A stretch of 64,000 bases of DNA. Source: Paenimyroides tangerinum. GTDB taxonomy: Bacteria > Bacteroidota > Bacteroidia > Flavobacteriales > Flavobacteriaceae. Shown piece by piece: positions 1 through 10,000 of this stretch (its first letter is position 1; every line of letters starts with the position of its first letter). Made by a program: the position numbers and the translations under genes. Location of the stretch: positions 1-64,000 of the forward strand of contig NZ_RQVQ01000013.1 of the NCBI RefSeq assembly GCF_003865405.1. The letters run 5' to 3'. Under the pieces are notes generated by a model. It did not search any database. It was not told the DNA's origin and saw only the letters and a program-made list of their open reading frames with translations.

Positions 1-175
1 CGCTATCTAATAAAATTGTTGCGTTATCATTGCTTAACTTTAAGCTATAGAACTCACCAACTTTAACTGATAATTTATTTGTTTTTACTTTTTCTTGAGC
101 GTTTGCGCTGAATCCGAACATTAAAGCGATTGCTAATACAGTAGTTGTTTTGAAGAAGTTACTTGTTGTTTTCAT
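1..175 (-). CDS. Secreted protein, 5' fragment (runs off window)
   Basis: The reading frame starts at an ATG at 175 and stays open to the window edge, giving 58 residues of N-terminus. Residues 1-26 form a classic signal peptide: a basic start (MKTTSNFFK), a hydrophobic stretch (VLAIALMF) and an ANA cleavage site before QEK. The short mature part visible (KVKTNKLSVKVGEFYSLKLS) has alternating beta-type character but no family that I recognise. The upstream region (176-644) carries a duplicated element that may belong to its control. The gene is real by start, signal peptide and open frame; its function cannot be told from this fragment. Confidence 0.75.
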   Translation of the reverse strand, partial: MKTTSNFFKTTTVLAIALMFGFSANAQEKVKTNKLSVKVGEFYSLKLSNDNATILLDS

Positions 176-268
176 TTTTTGTAATAATTATTTTGTAATT
201 TATATTTTTTTATCTATTTTAGCGATGTGGGTTTTGAAGAGCTCTCTTGTTTTTATTTTAATTTTTGA

Positions 269-332
269 CAAAAGTAATTTGATTACTTAATTCGTTTATT
301 ATCATTTTTGTTGAACGTATTGTCAATAAAAA
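269..332. repeat. Direct repeat copy 1 (about 64 bp)
   Basis: Copy 1 of a pair. It begins CAAAAGTAATTTGATTACTT and ends in TTGAACGTATTGTCAATAAA. It differs from the copy at 369 by only a few substitutions. Read on the minus strand, each copy ends in TACTTTTG, which fits the Bacteroidota -7 box TAnnTTTG and points toward the secreted-protein gene ending at 1. No good -33 TTTG lies at the usual spacing, so a promoter role is only a guess. Confidence 0.7.
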
Positions 333-368
333 AATCAATTTATTTAAAGTCATTTCTTAATTACGATG

Positions 369-432
369 CAAAAGTAATTTGATTTCTTAATACGTTAATT
401 ATCATTTTTGTTGAACGAATTGTCAATAAAAA
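369..432. repeat. Direct repeat copy 2 (about 64 bp)
   Basis: Copy 2 lies exactly 100 bases after copy 1, and similarity fades gradually after about base 432. This suggests a tandem duplication of about 100 bp that has drifted outside the conserved core. The core TGTTGAACG(t/a)ATTGTCAATAAA is the best-kept part. Confidence 0.7.
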
Positions 433-590
433 TTTAAAAATCCATCTTTAAATTTCTTCCAAAGTTTCAGTTTTTTTGTGATTAAAAAAGTGTATTAAAA
501 AGGGATGCGAAATTACGTAGCTTATTTATTTTTTCATTTGTAAAAAAATAACAAATATTTGTAATTTTTATATTTTCTAGATAGGGTAGT

Positions 591-623
591 TAAAAAAAAG
601 GAATCCTGTTATATGAGATTCCT
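591..623 (-). terminator. Intrinsic terminator of the AraC gene
   Basis: On the minus strand AGGAATC pairs with GATTCCT across an 11-base loop and is followed by a run of eight T. It sits about 20 bases after the stop of the AraC regulator gene. Confidence 0.75.
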
Positions 624-644
624 GGTTTTTCTGTTTTTTTATAG

Positions 645-1520
645 TTAAATTGTTTTTATTTCATTTGATGTTAAGCTTTCTCTGTATTTTGAAGGAGAAA
701 TACTTGTAGCTGTTATGAAAAAACGAATGAAATTACTAACATCTTCAAAGTTCAATTCGTATGAGATTTCTTTAATACTCATGTTTGTGTGTTTAAGAAG
801 TGTTTTTGCTTCGTTGATACAAGCAATTGCGATGAATTTCTTAGGTGTAATTCCATAAACAGCTTTACACATTTCTTTCATTTTATTATTATCAAGATCA
901 AGTATGTTTGCATAAAAAGCAACAGATCTTTCTTTTTTGATGTTATTTTTAATTAATTCGTTGAATTTGTTAATCATTTTAATTTGATATGGTAAAAATT
1001 TCTTCGAATTAAATGATTGAAAATGTTGTAAATCCATTGAAAGCGTGAAAAGTAATATTCTTTCTATGGTGTTTTTAGCAAATAAATTATTAATTTCAGA
1101 AAAAGGTTCAATCAAAAATTTATTTAACATACCTGCGTAGTTTTCAACAAATTTAATGTATTGAGGTTCTAATTTTAAAAAGTTGATTGATTCTGTATTA
1201 TTAAAATAAGAACATCTACTCAAAAAAATTCGATCAGATTCATTTATACAATAAAACTCTTCAGTAAATTGAATGTAATGAAGTTCATAACTTTCGGATG
1301 CTGTAAGTCTAAACATTTCATTTTTACCTAAGAAAATACAATCGTTTGGTTCTAGAACTTTACTTAAATGCGAAAGTGAAATCTTAACATTACCTTTTTT
1401 TACCCACAAAATCTGATAAACATCATTATATTGTGTAATATGTTGATCGTTCTCTGTGAGATATGTCGCTTTAGAAGAAATATAGCCTCTTGGATTTGAT
1501 AAACTTAGTAAATCATTCAT
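645..1520 (-). CDS. AraC-family transcriptional regulator
   Basis: This 291-residue protein has the two-part layout of AraC/XylS regulators. The N-terminal half (about 1-150) looks like a cupin-type sensing fold (QILWVKKGNVKISL, then LEPNDCIFLG). The C-terminal about 100 residues hold the two helix-turn-helix units: SVAFYANILDLDNNKMKEM and then MSIKEISYELNFEDVSNFIR, with the usual FK/FR-x-x-x-x-x-P ending (FFITATSISPSKYRES). The effector and targets are unknown. It stands alone, ends in its own terminator (591-623), and has a 298-base AT-rich gap to the next, divergent gene at 1819, whose control it might share. Family call is firm; role is not. Confidence 0.88.
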   Translation of the reverse strand: MNDLLSLSNPRGYISSKATYLTENDQHITQYNDVYQILWVKKGNVKISLSHLSKVLEPNDCIFLGKNEMFRLTASESYELHYIQFTEEFYCINESDRIFLSRCSYFNNTESINFLKLEPQYIKFVENYAGMLNKFLIEPFSEINNLFAKNTIERILLFTLSMDLQHFQSFNSKKFLPYQIKMINKFNELIKNNIKKERSVAFYANILDLDNNKMKEMCKAVYGITPKKFIAIACINEAKTLLKHTNMSIKEISYELNFEDVSNFIRFFITATSISPSKYRESLTSNEIKTI

Positions 1521-1818
1521 TATTAATTATTTTTACAAATATCATTAAAAAAGAATACTTTACCATAAGTGAAGTTAGTTTTAATAAAATCTAATGTTAT
1601 TGTGTAAATTTTTAGTTTTTGTGCTGTTTGTAATGTCTTATTTATGTTAATTTTTGTTTTTTTTAAAAATTTCTAGATATTAAATGTATTTAGTCATTTT
1701 TCATGACTTGTATTTTTTTATGTTTTTGTTTTAAGAATCTATTTTTTCTTTTAAATTATTTGTCAAAAGAGATATAAAAAAAAACACTAATATTGTTCTT
1801 TACTATATTTAATACTCT

Positions 1819-2418
1819 ATGAAGCATTTTTTTGCCTTTTTATTCTGTTTTCCCTTAGTTTCTTTTGCCCAAAACAATTTAGAAACTACTCAAAAATACC
1901 AAACCGAATTAATCACTTTTTACAATAATTCAGAAACAACTCCATTAGATGAAGAAGAGCAAAAATCATTTAAAGGAATTACTTTTTTTGATTTGGATGA
2001 AAAATATATTGTTGAAGCAGAATTGGAATTGCTTAAAAATCAAAAACCTTTTTTAATGCCATCTACAGGTAAAATTCAACAAGAATATAAAAAATATGGA
2101 ATTTTACATTTCCAAATTGATGGACAGAAATTACAATTAGTGGTTTATCAGAATATTGCTTTAAGCAAGAGAAAGGGACTTGAAAAACATTTGTTTCTTC
2201 CATTTTATGATTTAACAAGTGGAGAAACAACTTACGGAGGCGGGCGTTATTTAGATGTTCAAATCCCTGAATCAAACAAAATGATTATTGATTTTAATCA
2301 AGCTTACAATCCATATTGTGCATATTCAGCGCGTTATTCATGTCCAATCACACCAGAAGAAAATTTCTTAGATATCGAAATCAAAGCTGGAGTAACTTAT
2401 CCAAAAGATGAAATATAA
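1819..2418 (+). CDS. DUF1684 secreted protein
   Basis: This 199-residue protein has a signal peptide (residues 1-17, ending SFAQ). The C-terminal half carries the hallmarks of the DUF1684 family: YGGGRYLDVQIP near residue 139, then FNQAYNPYCAYSARYSCP and a closing ENFLDIEIKAG. No enzymatic activity is established for this family. The conserved YNPYCAY...YSCP cysteines could bind a ligand or form a disulfide in the periplasm; that is inference. Its last 11 bases overlap the start of the TatD-like gene (2408), so the two are co-translated or at least co-transcribed. Confidence 0.82.
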   Translation: MKHFFAFLFCFPLVSFAQNNLETTQKYQTELITFYNNSETTPLDEEEQKSFKGITFFDLDEKYIVEAELELLKNQKPFLMPSTGKIQQEYKKYGILHFQIDGQKLQLVVYQNIALSKRKGLEKHLFLPFYDLTSGETTYGGGRYLDVQIPESNKMIIDFNQAYNPYCAYSARYSCPITPEENFLDIEIKAGVTYPKDEI

Positions 2419-3046
2419 CATTCATACGCATCATTTTTCAAATCGAAAAGATGTTGTTGAATTAGTGAATCAATATCCAAATGAAGTCGATTTATTAATT
2501 CCAAATTTCACTGTTGGAATCCATCCTTGGTATATCGATTTTCAAAATTTAGAACACGATTTACAAATTATCGAACAAACCTTACAACATCCAAATTGTA
2601 AAGCTTTAGGAGAATGTGGTTTAGATAAACGCATAGAAACTCCTTTAGAAGATCAGATTTCTGTATTCAAACAACAACTTTTACTTGCCGAGAAACATAA
2701 AAAAGCTGTAATTTTGCACTGCGTTTCAGCTTATCAAGAAGTTATTGAAATCAAAATGCAACTGAAAATTACGGTTCCAATGATTATTCACGGATTTTCT
2801 AAAAACATACAAGTTGCACAAAGTTTGTATAAAAACGGATTTTATCTTTCGTTCGGAAAATATTTACTTCGTAATCCAGAACTTTTAAATGTTTTAAAGC
2901 AAATTCCTACCGAATTTCTTTTTCTTGAAACCGACATGATCGAAGAAACCATTGATCAAGTTTACGCAAAAGCCCAATCGGTTCTTGAAACTGATGTAGA
3001 AAAATTAATTGAACATAATTATATAAAAGTTTTTAACCGCGATTAA
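2408..3046 (+). CDS. TatD-family metal-dependent hydrolase
   Basis: This 212-residue protein belongs to the TatD family of TIM-barrel DNases/hydrolases. The N-terminal HTHH (residues 6-9) is the first metal site. GIHPWY follows at about 38-43, ALGECGLD supplies the acidic ligand (about residues 66-73), VILHCV gives the next histidine and FLETDM the final aspartate. It is shorter than typical TatD (about 255-260), as is common for the short Bacteroidota form, because the N-terminal loops are compact. The start overlaps DUF1684 by 11 bases. Family members act as 3'-5' exonucleases or hydrolases on DNA or tRNA; the substrate here is not known. Confidence 0.85.
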   Translation: MKYNIHTHHFSNRKDVVELVNQYPNEVDLLIPNFTVGIHPWYIDFQNLEHDLQIIEQTLQHPNCKALGECGLDKRIETPLEDQISVFKQQLLLAEKHKKAVILHCVSAYQEVIEIKMQLKITVPMIIHGFSKNIQVAQSLYKNGFYLSFGKYLLRNPELLNVLKQIPTEFLFLETDMIEETIDQVYAKAQSVLETDVEKLIEHNYIKVFNRD

Positions 3047-3093
3047 TGTCCGATTTTTAGATCGGGAAGCTTAATCACTTAAATTGAATTGGA

Positions 3094-3816
3094 ATGGCTG
3101 TTTGGCAAGAAAGAGCAGAATTATTATTTAAAGCAGAAGGAATCGAAACCTTAAAAAATTCGAACGTATTAGTAGTTGGTTTAGGTGGAGTAGGTTCATT
3201 CGCTGCTGAGTTTTTAGCTCGTGCCGGAGTTGGAAACATGACCATTGTTGATGGCGACATTGTTGATATCACAAATGTCAACCGTCAATTACCAGCCTTA
3301 CATTCTACGGTTGGTATGCCAAAAATTAAAGTTGTAGGAGATCGTTTAATGGACATTAATCCTGAATTGAATTTAATTCGTATCGAAGAATTCATTTCAC
3401 CAGAACGCGCACACGAAATTGTAACAAAAGATTTCGATTACGTTTTAGATTGCATTGACAGCGTAACTCCAAAATTAAACTTAATCATCGCTGCAAAACG
3501 CAAAGGTGTAAAAGTGATTAGTAACATGGGAGCTGGCGGAAAAATGTTAGCAAGCAAAGTGGTAGTTAAGGATATTGGTAAAACGGATGTTTGCCCGTTG
3601 GCTAAAGTAATTCGTAAACGCTTACGTAAAGAAGGAATCAAATCAGGAGTTAAAGCCGTTTTCTCTTTAGAAAAACCAGACGAAAGCAGTTTAAAAATGA
3701 CCGACGGTTCTAACTACAAAAAATCGTTCTTCGGAACCAACAGTTGGATGCCCGCTTTATTCGGACTTCACGCTGCCGAAACCGTAATCAAACATTTAGT
3801 TAAGAAAGAAAAGTAA
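3094..3816 (+). CDS. tcdA: tRNA threonylcarbamoyladenosine dehydratase (TcdA/CsdL)
   Basis: This 240-residue E1-like ThiF-family enzyme should convert t6A37 in ANN-decoding tRNAs to its cyclic form using ATP. It starts with WQERAELLF, the motif typical of TcdA. The nucleotide loop is GLGGVGS (29-35), followed by the acidic D53 and NVNRQ (61-65). DCIDSVTPK and the later CPLAKVIRKRLRK and NYKKSFFGTNSWMPA segments match TcdA rather than MoeB or ThiF. The usual adenylating E1 zinc cysteines are absent, as in TcdA. It stands 47 bases after the TatD-like gene, in the same direction. The terminator at 3841-3893 closes the run. Confidence 0.9.
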   Translation: MAVWQERAELLFKAEGIETLKNSNVLVVGLGGVGSFAAEFLARAGVGNMTIVDGDIVDITNVNRQLPALHSTVGMPKIKVVGDRLMDINPELNLIRIEEFISPERAHEIVTKDFDYVLDCIDSVTPKLNLIIAAKRKGVKVISNMGAGGKMLASKVVVKDIGKTDVCPLAKVIRKRLRKEGIKSGVKAVFSLEKPDESSLKMTDGSNYKKSFFGTNSWMPALFGLHAAETVIKHLVKKEK

Positions 3817-3840
3817 TATTTAAAAGACTTTTTAGGAATA

Positions 3841-3893
3841 AAAAAATCACTAAAAATAATTTGTAAAAAAGTTATCATTAGTGATTTTTTTTT
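3841..3893. terminator. Hairpin terminator after tcdA
   Basis: AAATCACTAA pairs with TTAGTGATTT across a long AT-rich loop and is followed by T9. A-runs on the left side mean that it may work in both directions, but only the + direction has a gene ending here (3816). Confidence 0.65.
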
Positions 3894-3943
3894 CTTTAGG
3901 GATGAATTATAATTTCATAATATAAAGATTTATTATATAGGAC

Positions 3944-4003
3944 AAGGAGTTTTTGTGAGCGAACGCCATAAAAAAACGCTTCAAAATGAATTGAAACGTT
4001 TCT
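3944..4003. repeat. 3'-flank repeat of A2M gene 1
   Basis: About 60 bases (AAGGAGTTTTTGTGAGCGAA through GAAACGTTTCTTTG) are nearly identical to 11552-11613. Each copy lies immediately after the 3' end of one A2M gene, so it marks the outer limit of the duplicated unit on that side. The part nearest the gene is the terminator hairpin. Confidence 0.85.
3969..4000 (-). terminator. Terminator of A2M gene 1
   Basis: AACGTTTCAA and TTGAAGCGTT form a 10-bp stem (one G-U) around a six-base loop, followed on the minus strand by a T run. It sits nine bases after the stop codon at 4009. The same hairpin follows the second A2M gene. Confidence 0.8.
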
Positions 4004-4008
4004 TTGTA

Positions 4009-7000
4009 TTATTGAACTTCGACTTTATCACCAGCAGTATGCGATGAATGTTCGGGCGCATACATACTTTGAATGATTGAAATACCACTAGTAAAACTTC
4101 CAATGTTGTTTAATCGAACATCGTATTCTAGAACGTATTTTCCTTTATTTAAATGGTCGATAAAGAAATTGGTCGAGGCGTCTTTGGTAGTTTGGTAATA
4201 ACGTAAACCGTTGCCGTAATGCTGACCTGATAGCACATCTAAAGGTTCGAAAGTTGCTGGACGATTGTCTTTGATGTGCAAATAACTCATTTCTTGAATG
4301 GCTTCGAACTCAATACGAACTTTCACTTTTTGACCTAAAACAAGTTGAGTTTCTGGTGTTATTAAATCCCATTTCCCGTCTTTATTTTCGATATAATAAT
4401 CTCTCGAAATGGTTAAAACACCATCTGGACTGTTTTTTATTTTGTCCATATTTTCAAAATATTGCCAATAAATTCCTCCGTAAACAGGTTGCCAAGTGGT
4501 ATTTTTGATTTCAATAGTTCCCATTTCAGGTTTTACTTTATCGCCCAACCATTGGTAAGAGAAAATCCCAATTTCTTCTTCGGTTTTTGAGTTGATATCT
4601 TGAGTTACATTTTTGATTTCTTTACCGACTTTTAACTGAATCGAACCTTTATTCAAATCCATACCTTGCTGCCCAAGAATTAAAGCATAAAGCGATTGCG
4701 TGGTTGCTTTTGTCGTTCCCCAATCGTTTTGGGTTTTCTTGCTTAACAACCAAGCATTTAATCGTTGGATTTTATCATCGGGCATTTTCATCGCTTTATA
4801 AGCTTCGATAACCATTGCCTGAACTTCGGCGGCGTTGTAATAGTAATAATTTCGACTTGAATTAGCACGCCAATACATTCCATAAGTTTCGTCTATAACA
4901 GCACTTTCTTCTAACTGATTGATGATTTCTTTTGCCCAAGCTGTTTCGCCTTTTCGTTGTAAAACAATGATTAATTTCGCTTTTTCATATAAAGAAAAAT
5001 CAACCCATTTTTCACGATAATCATTTAAACGTTTGTCAATATGTTTTTGATTTTTATCTGAAATTTTAAATTGGTCTGTAAAATAACTTTTCATAAAAGC
5101 ATAATCAAGTACTTGAGAAATCGAAGCGTCGTATTTATCACTGTATGATTTTTCAAAACGAAAATCTAAATAATTCTGCGCGCTATGAATGAAACCTTTA
5201 TCTCCGTTTAAGAAATTCGATTTAATATCTAAATTGTTTAATTGTGCAGCAGTAACTACAATTTGCCAAGTAATATACGGATTTTCGTTTCCGCCAGTAA
5301 ACCAAGGCAGTGAACCACTAGGAAGTTGACGTTCGATTAGTCTATCTTCGATTCGTTCGGTTAATTCTTCTAAACGATTCACATCAAAATTAGAAGCGAA
5401 TTGCGCTTTCTTTTCGGTGTCTGAAATCAAATCGCGCATCCAGGGTGTATCTTGTAAAAGCGTTTGTTTCAAGTCTTCATTTTCTTCTAATTTCGACATT
5501 GGATTTTCTCTCCATTCTTTAACTAATTGCTCAATCATTGGATTTTCTTCCACAATATGCAAGGCAATTGCAGACGCAAAATATTTCGAGAATAATTGCT
5601 CGGAACAATCATACGGATAATCCATTAAATACGGAAACGATTGCATCATCAACCAAGTGACATTGTTTGAAATATCAATTTTCAATTGATGATTATCTAA
5701 AGTCGTTGATTTATTATCGATTAAATTGGTTAGTTGATAGGTTTTGGTTTCATTTGCCAATTGCCAAACAGGCAAAGTTTCAGTAACCAATTGACGGTTG
5801 CTTAAAACCGGAATCACACTTTCTTCACCATCGGTAAAATTACCAGCTTGAACCGAAATACGATATTGTAATCCAATAATGTCTTTTGGAATTTGAACTT
5901 TCCAACTTACCGCATTTGAACTAAAGCCTTCAATATTTACTAGAATAAACGCCTCAGTTTTAATGATTTGATTGGTTAAATCTTCACCTGTAATGGTGTT
6001 AAATAAACGCAACATCGCAGTAGCTTTTAGCTTATCATTTGTGGTATTGCTCACGCGAGCTTTTAAAACTACCTCATCTGTTTCACGCACAAAACGTGGC
6101 ATATTAGGCTGAATCATTACGTCTTTTTGTGTTTTACTAAAGGTTTCTAAATAAACAAAATCAGCATTTTTATTATGAGCCAAACCTCTAAACTTCCATT
6201 CGGTTAAAGATTCAGGTGCAGTAAAATCAAAAACTATTTCTCCGTTTTTACCTGTCTTTAAATGCGGGTAGAAAAATGCGGTTTCATTTAAGTTTTTACG
6301 TAAGGTAATTGCTTTATGTGCATTTTCGACAAATTCACGATTTTCTGCGATATTTAAACCAGGAACTTGAGCTTGTAAAGCTAATACTAAATCTGCATTT
6401 GGGTATCCTACAATAGTTTGAGATGATACTGTTGAAGCTGCAACACTGCTTTTGGATCTTGCTGTTGTATCGGACATATCGGTTGTTACTACATTATAAT
6501 CTTCATCAAAAAAGGTTTCTCTAGTCCCTGTACCTCGACTTCCTTTATCTGCACCACCAGTCATTTCACCTATTGATTTAAAATCTCCTGAAACAGAATC
6601 TTCTTTAATAATTTCATTTGTAAAATACTTTTCATCTTGAACAGATTTCGAAGCATCTGATAATAAATGGTAAAAAGCTTCACTTATTTTATACCATTCA
6701 GATTCACTATCGCGTAATATATTCAGTGATTTATCTGAAATTATTTCATTATCAGACTCAAGATAAATAATCGTAAAAATATTTTTTAATTCTAATCGAG
6801 TTTCTTTATAACCTAATGCAGCGACAGCAATTAACGGTTTTTCATTTTCGGAAATACTTGCAAAACCATCTTCGTTTGTGGTAGTTCGTGAACCCGTTTT
6901 TAGATTAAAAACACTTGCATTTGCAATTAATTTATCTGTTGATTCATCTCGCACTTCTATTTGATAATATTTTGTTTTATTATCAGAAGAAATATGACCG

Positions 7001-10000
7001 TAATATTTATTATAATAAGTATCTGTATTGAAACCATATCCAAAATATTCCCAAGTATTCCAATACATCGGATTTGAAAAACTTGAACGAGAAGTTGAAA
7101 TTCGATTGCTAATTAAATTATGCTGTGCTTTTGGCGATGAAAAATTCACATACATATAATTGTAAATTTTACTTGCATTTGTATTCCAATATTTACTGTA
7201 AATCATATCAAGTGAAGCATCGTACATCGACGCTAAAAACTCGCCTTCAAAAGGTTTATTGGTTTTGCTATCTTTCAAGATTAACTTCCATTGATATTGC
7301 TGAGCTGGTGTTAACTTGTTATTCCAAGCTTGCCATTCGGCTTGCCATTTTGGATTATTGACTTCTTTTATTTGTTTGAAATCAAAAACACCATTTCCTT
7401 TATACATCTTTTGATTTTGTACAAAAAACCATTGATACGAAATGGTTTCGTTTTCTGAACTTGCTGACAAAGGAATACGAATGAACTGACTTCCTTTACG
7501 AATCGGGAAATTACGTGATTGAATTGATGCATCGCTATCAAAATATTCAATGAACAATGTGGCATCATCATAAATGCTATTCACTTCTAAAATCATATAA
7601 TTAGCTGATGATTTTGGATGTGTGATAACCGTTAGATTTTCGTTTTTAGCTAATTTTTCCTCAGCCTTTTTAATTGAAAAATTGGTTTGGTTTTTAATAG
7701 GTAATTTCGATTTTGAATCAATCGTTTCGAAAACCAATTCATAAGCAGCCGTTTTCCAATCTTTGATATCTAATTCAAATTTTTTGTTTTCGGCTGTTGT
7801 AAAACTTCCCTCATAAACCAAAGTTTTTTCAGGATATTTCAGTTCTTCTAAATTATAAGCTTGATATGGAAATAATTTTCTAAACGTAGTTTCATCTATC
7901 GATTTTAATTCAGGAATTTGCCACGGACTATTTTCATAAAATTTATCTTTTGGAAGCGTTTGGTAAATTTTTATTGTTCCGGTTGCTGGAGTAAAATCTC
8001 CATTATGAGTTCGTGAATTTATTGAAACTTCCAACGGTTTATCTGTTACGAAATTTCGTCCAGCATAAACCGAAACATCAACCGAAGTGTTAGAAACATA
8101 AAAATCTAAATATTCTTCTCTTACTTCACCAGCTTGGTCTGTTACTACAATTTCAAAATTTACATTTACTTTAATAATTTCACTTCTAAAACGATTGCCT
8201 AACGAATCTGATGGAATCGTAAATTGATACTCAAACTTTCCGAAATCATCTGTTAATATTTCTTCATCAATTTTTACCAATACAACTGATTTACTTTTTT
8301 CATAATTATAGAAATTAGCTTCCGCATTTAATTTTACTTTCGCATTTGCAATAGCTCCGCCCGCTAAACTTTCGGCTTTTCCGCTTATTGTAATCTTCTC
8401 ATCAAAGAAAACATTCTTTGTTATTTCATCAATTTTAAAATTGTAAGTTGGTCGTTTGTATTCTTCCACACGATAATCAAAAGATTCATTTGGAAAATTC
8501 AAATTACTCCAAAAATCCCCCTCAATTTTATCTTTATATTCATCTAATTTTTTAATTCGAATCGTAAATTCACCTGTAGGAATTGATTTAGGCAAAACAA
8601 ACGAACCACTAAAACCTCCCAATTCATTTGTTTTAACAAGCTTTTCTTCAACATCATTTCCGTTATCATCCTTTAAAATAACTTTAAAAGATTTATTAGA
8701 AAGCACTTGATTTTGATTCGGATTCATTTCATACAAAATTCCTTTGAAATGCACTTCTTGCCCCGGACGATAAATAGCTCGGTCAGTAAACAAATCGACA
8801 TTTGCTTGGCGTTGACGCCTTTCAATTTGCACCGATTGTCCCCAAGAATCTAAATAAAGAAATTTGCGATAAATTTCGTTATTTACATAAATTTCAATTT
8901 TATTTTCGTCACGGTAATTTCTACTATTAGGAACAATAATTTTTCCGTTTTCGTCAGAAACATATCTTTTACGATTAAAAAGTGCAGCTTTGTTTTGGTA
9001 AGGTTTACCCGTTTTTGGATTTAAAATAAAGATTGCCGAACTTTCGTTACTTATATTTTTGGTCAATAACATAACGTTCGAAGTTTTAAAAATCGAAGTT
9101 TTATTAGAGTTATACATTTCTAAATCTTTTTCATTTGAATACGAAACCAACAAATAAGTTCCAACAGGAAACTGCTCTCCTAAAATTTCGGTAGAATTTT
9201 GAAAATACGGAAAATCTTGTGGTAAATTATAAGTTACTTTTTTCAATGGTTTATCGTTTTTCAAAACCAATTTAAAAATACTATCATTAATGGCTTTATG
9301 CTTCGAAAAATCGTAATAAGCCAAATGTAGCGTATCGATATTTCTATAATCAATCAAATATTTTACAGGTTCATTTTCATAAACTTCTTCTTTTAACGTA
9401 ATTGAATAATCTTTAGACTTAATCGAATTTTCTAAATTTTGAACTGCTTCTAATTGATTATTTTCTGTTTTAGATTTTTTAACTTCTTCAATGTTTTTCA
9501 AAGCTTTATCAAAATAATCTTTCTTTTCAAGTTTATTTGCCTCATCTGATAATTTATGCGCATACATCGAAATCCAACGATTCTTATAATAATTGGTTTT
9601 CAAGTTTTTACCTAAAGATTGAAATGTTTCAGATTCGGCATTACGTTCTGTAGCAAATTTTTCAAATCGCACAAAACGAATTTTATCTAACAACAAATCT
9701 TGATTCTTTTCTTGATATTGTTTTTCTAGATTTTGAAGTAACAAAGCCGCTTGTTTAGTCAGTTTTTGTCTAACATCTGAATAACCATTTGGCTCATCAA
9801 AAATGATTTTACAATTCGCAAAAGACGAATCAAAACGATTAAAATCTTTATAGGATGGATAAATAATCTGAGAATCGGTTGCGTAATCATTTATAAAATT
9901 GATTGCAAAAAAGTCGTAAACTGATTGATTTAAATTGTTGTCAATCATATCAAAATCAATTAAATATTTGATTTTATCGACCTTTGTTTTTTTCATCAAA

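Larger units (their letters stand above)
176..644. other. AT-rich intergenic region with direct repeats and a terminator
   Basis: No gene is seen in these 469 bases. They lie between the starts of the secreted protein on the left and the end of the AraC gene on the right. They hold two direct repeats spaced exactly 100 bases apart (269-332 and 369-432) and the AraC terminator (591-623). The rest is T- and A-rich with no open frame of note. Confidence 0.7.

Noticed and set aside
7125..7361. Open frames on the plus strand inside the A2M genes (also 5417, 10207, 12899, 15591)
   Set aside because: They lie antisense within a clearly coding frame and show no signal, domain or start context.
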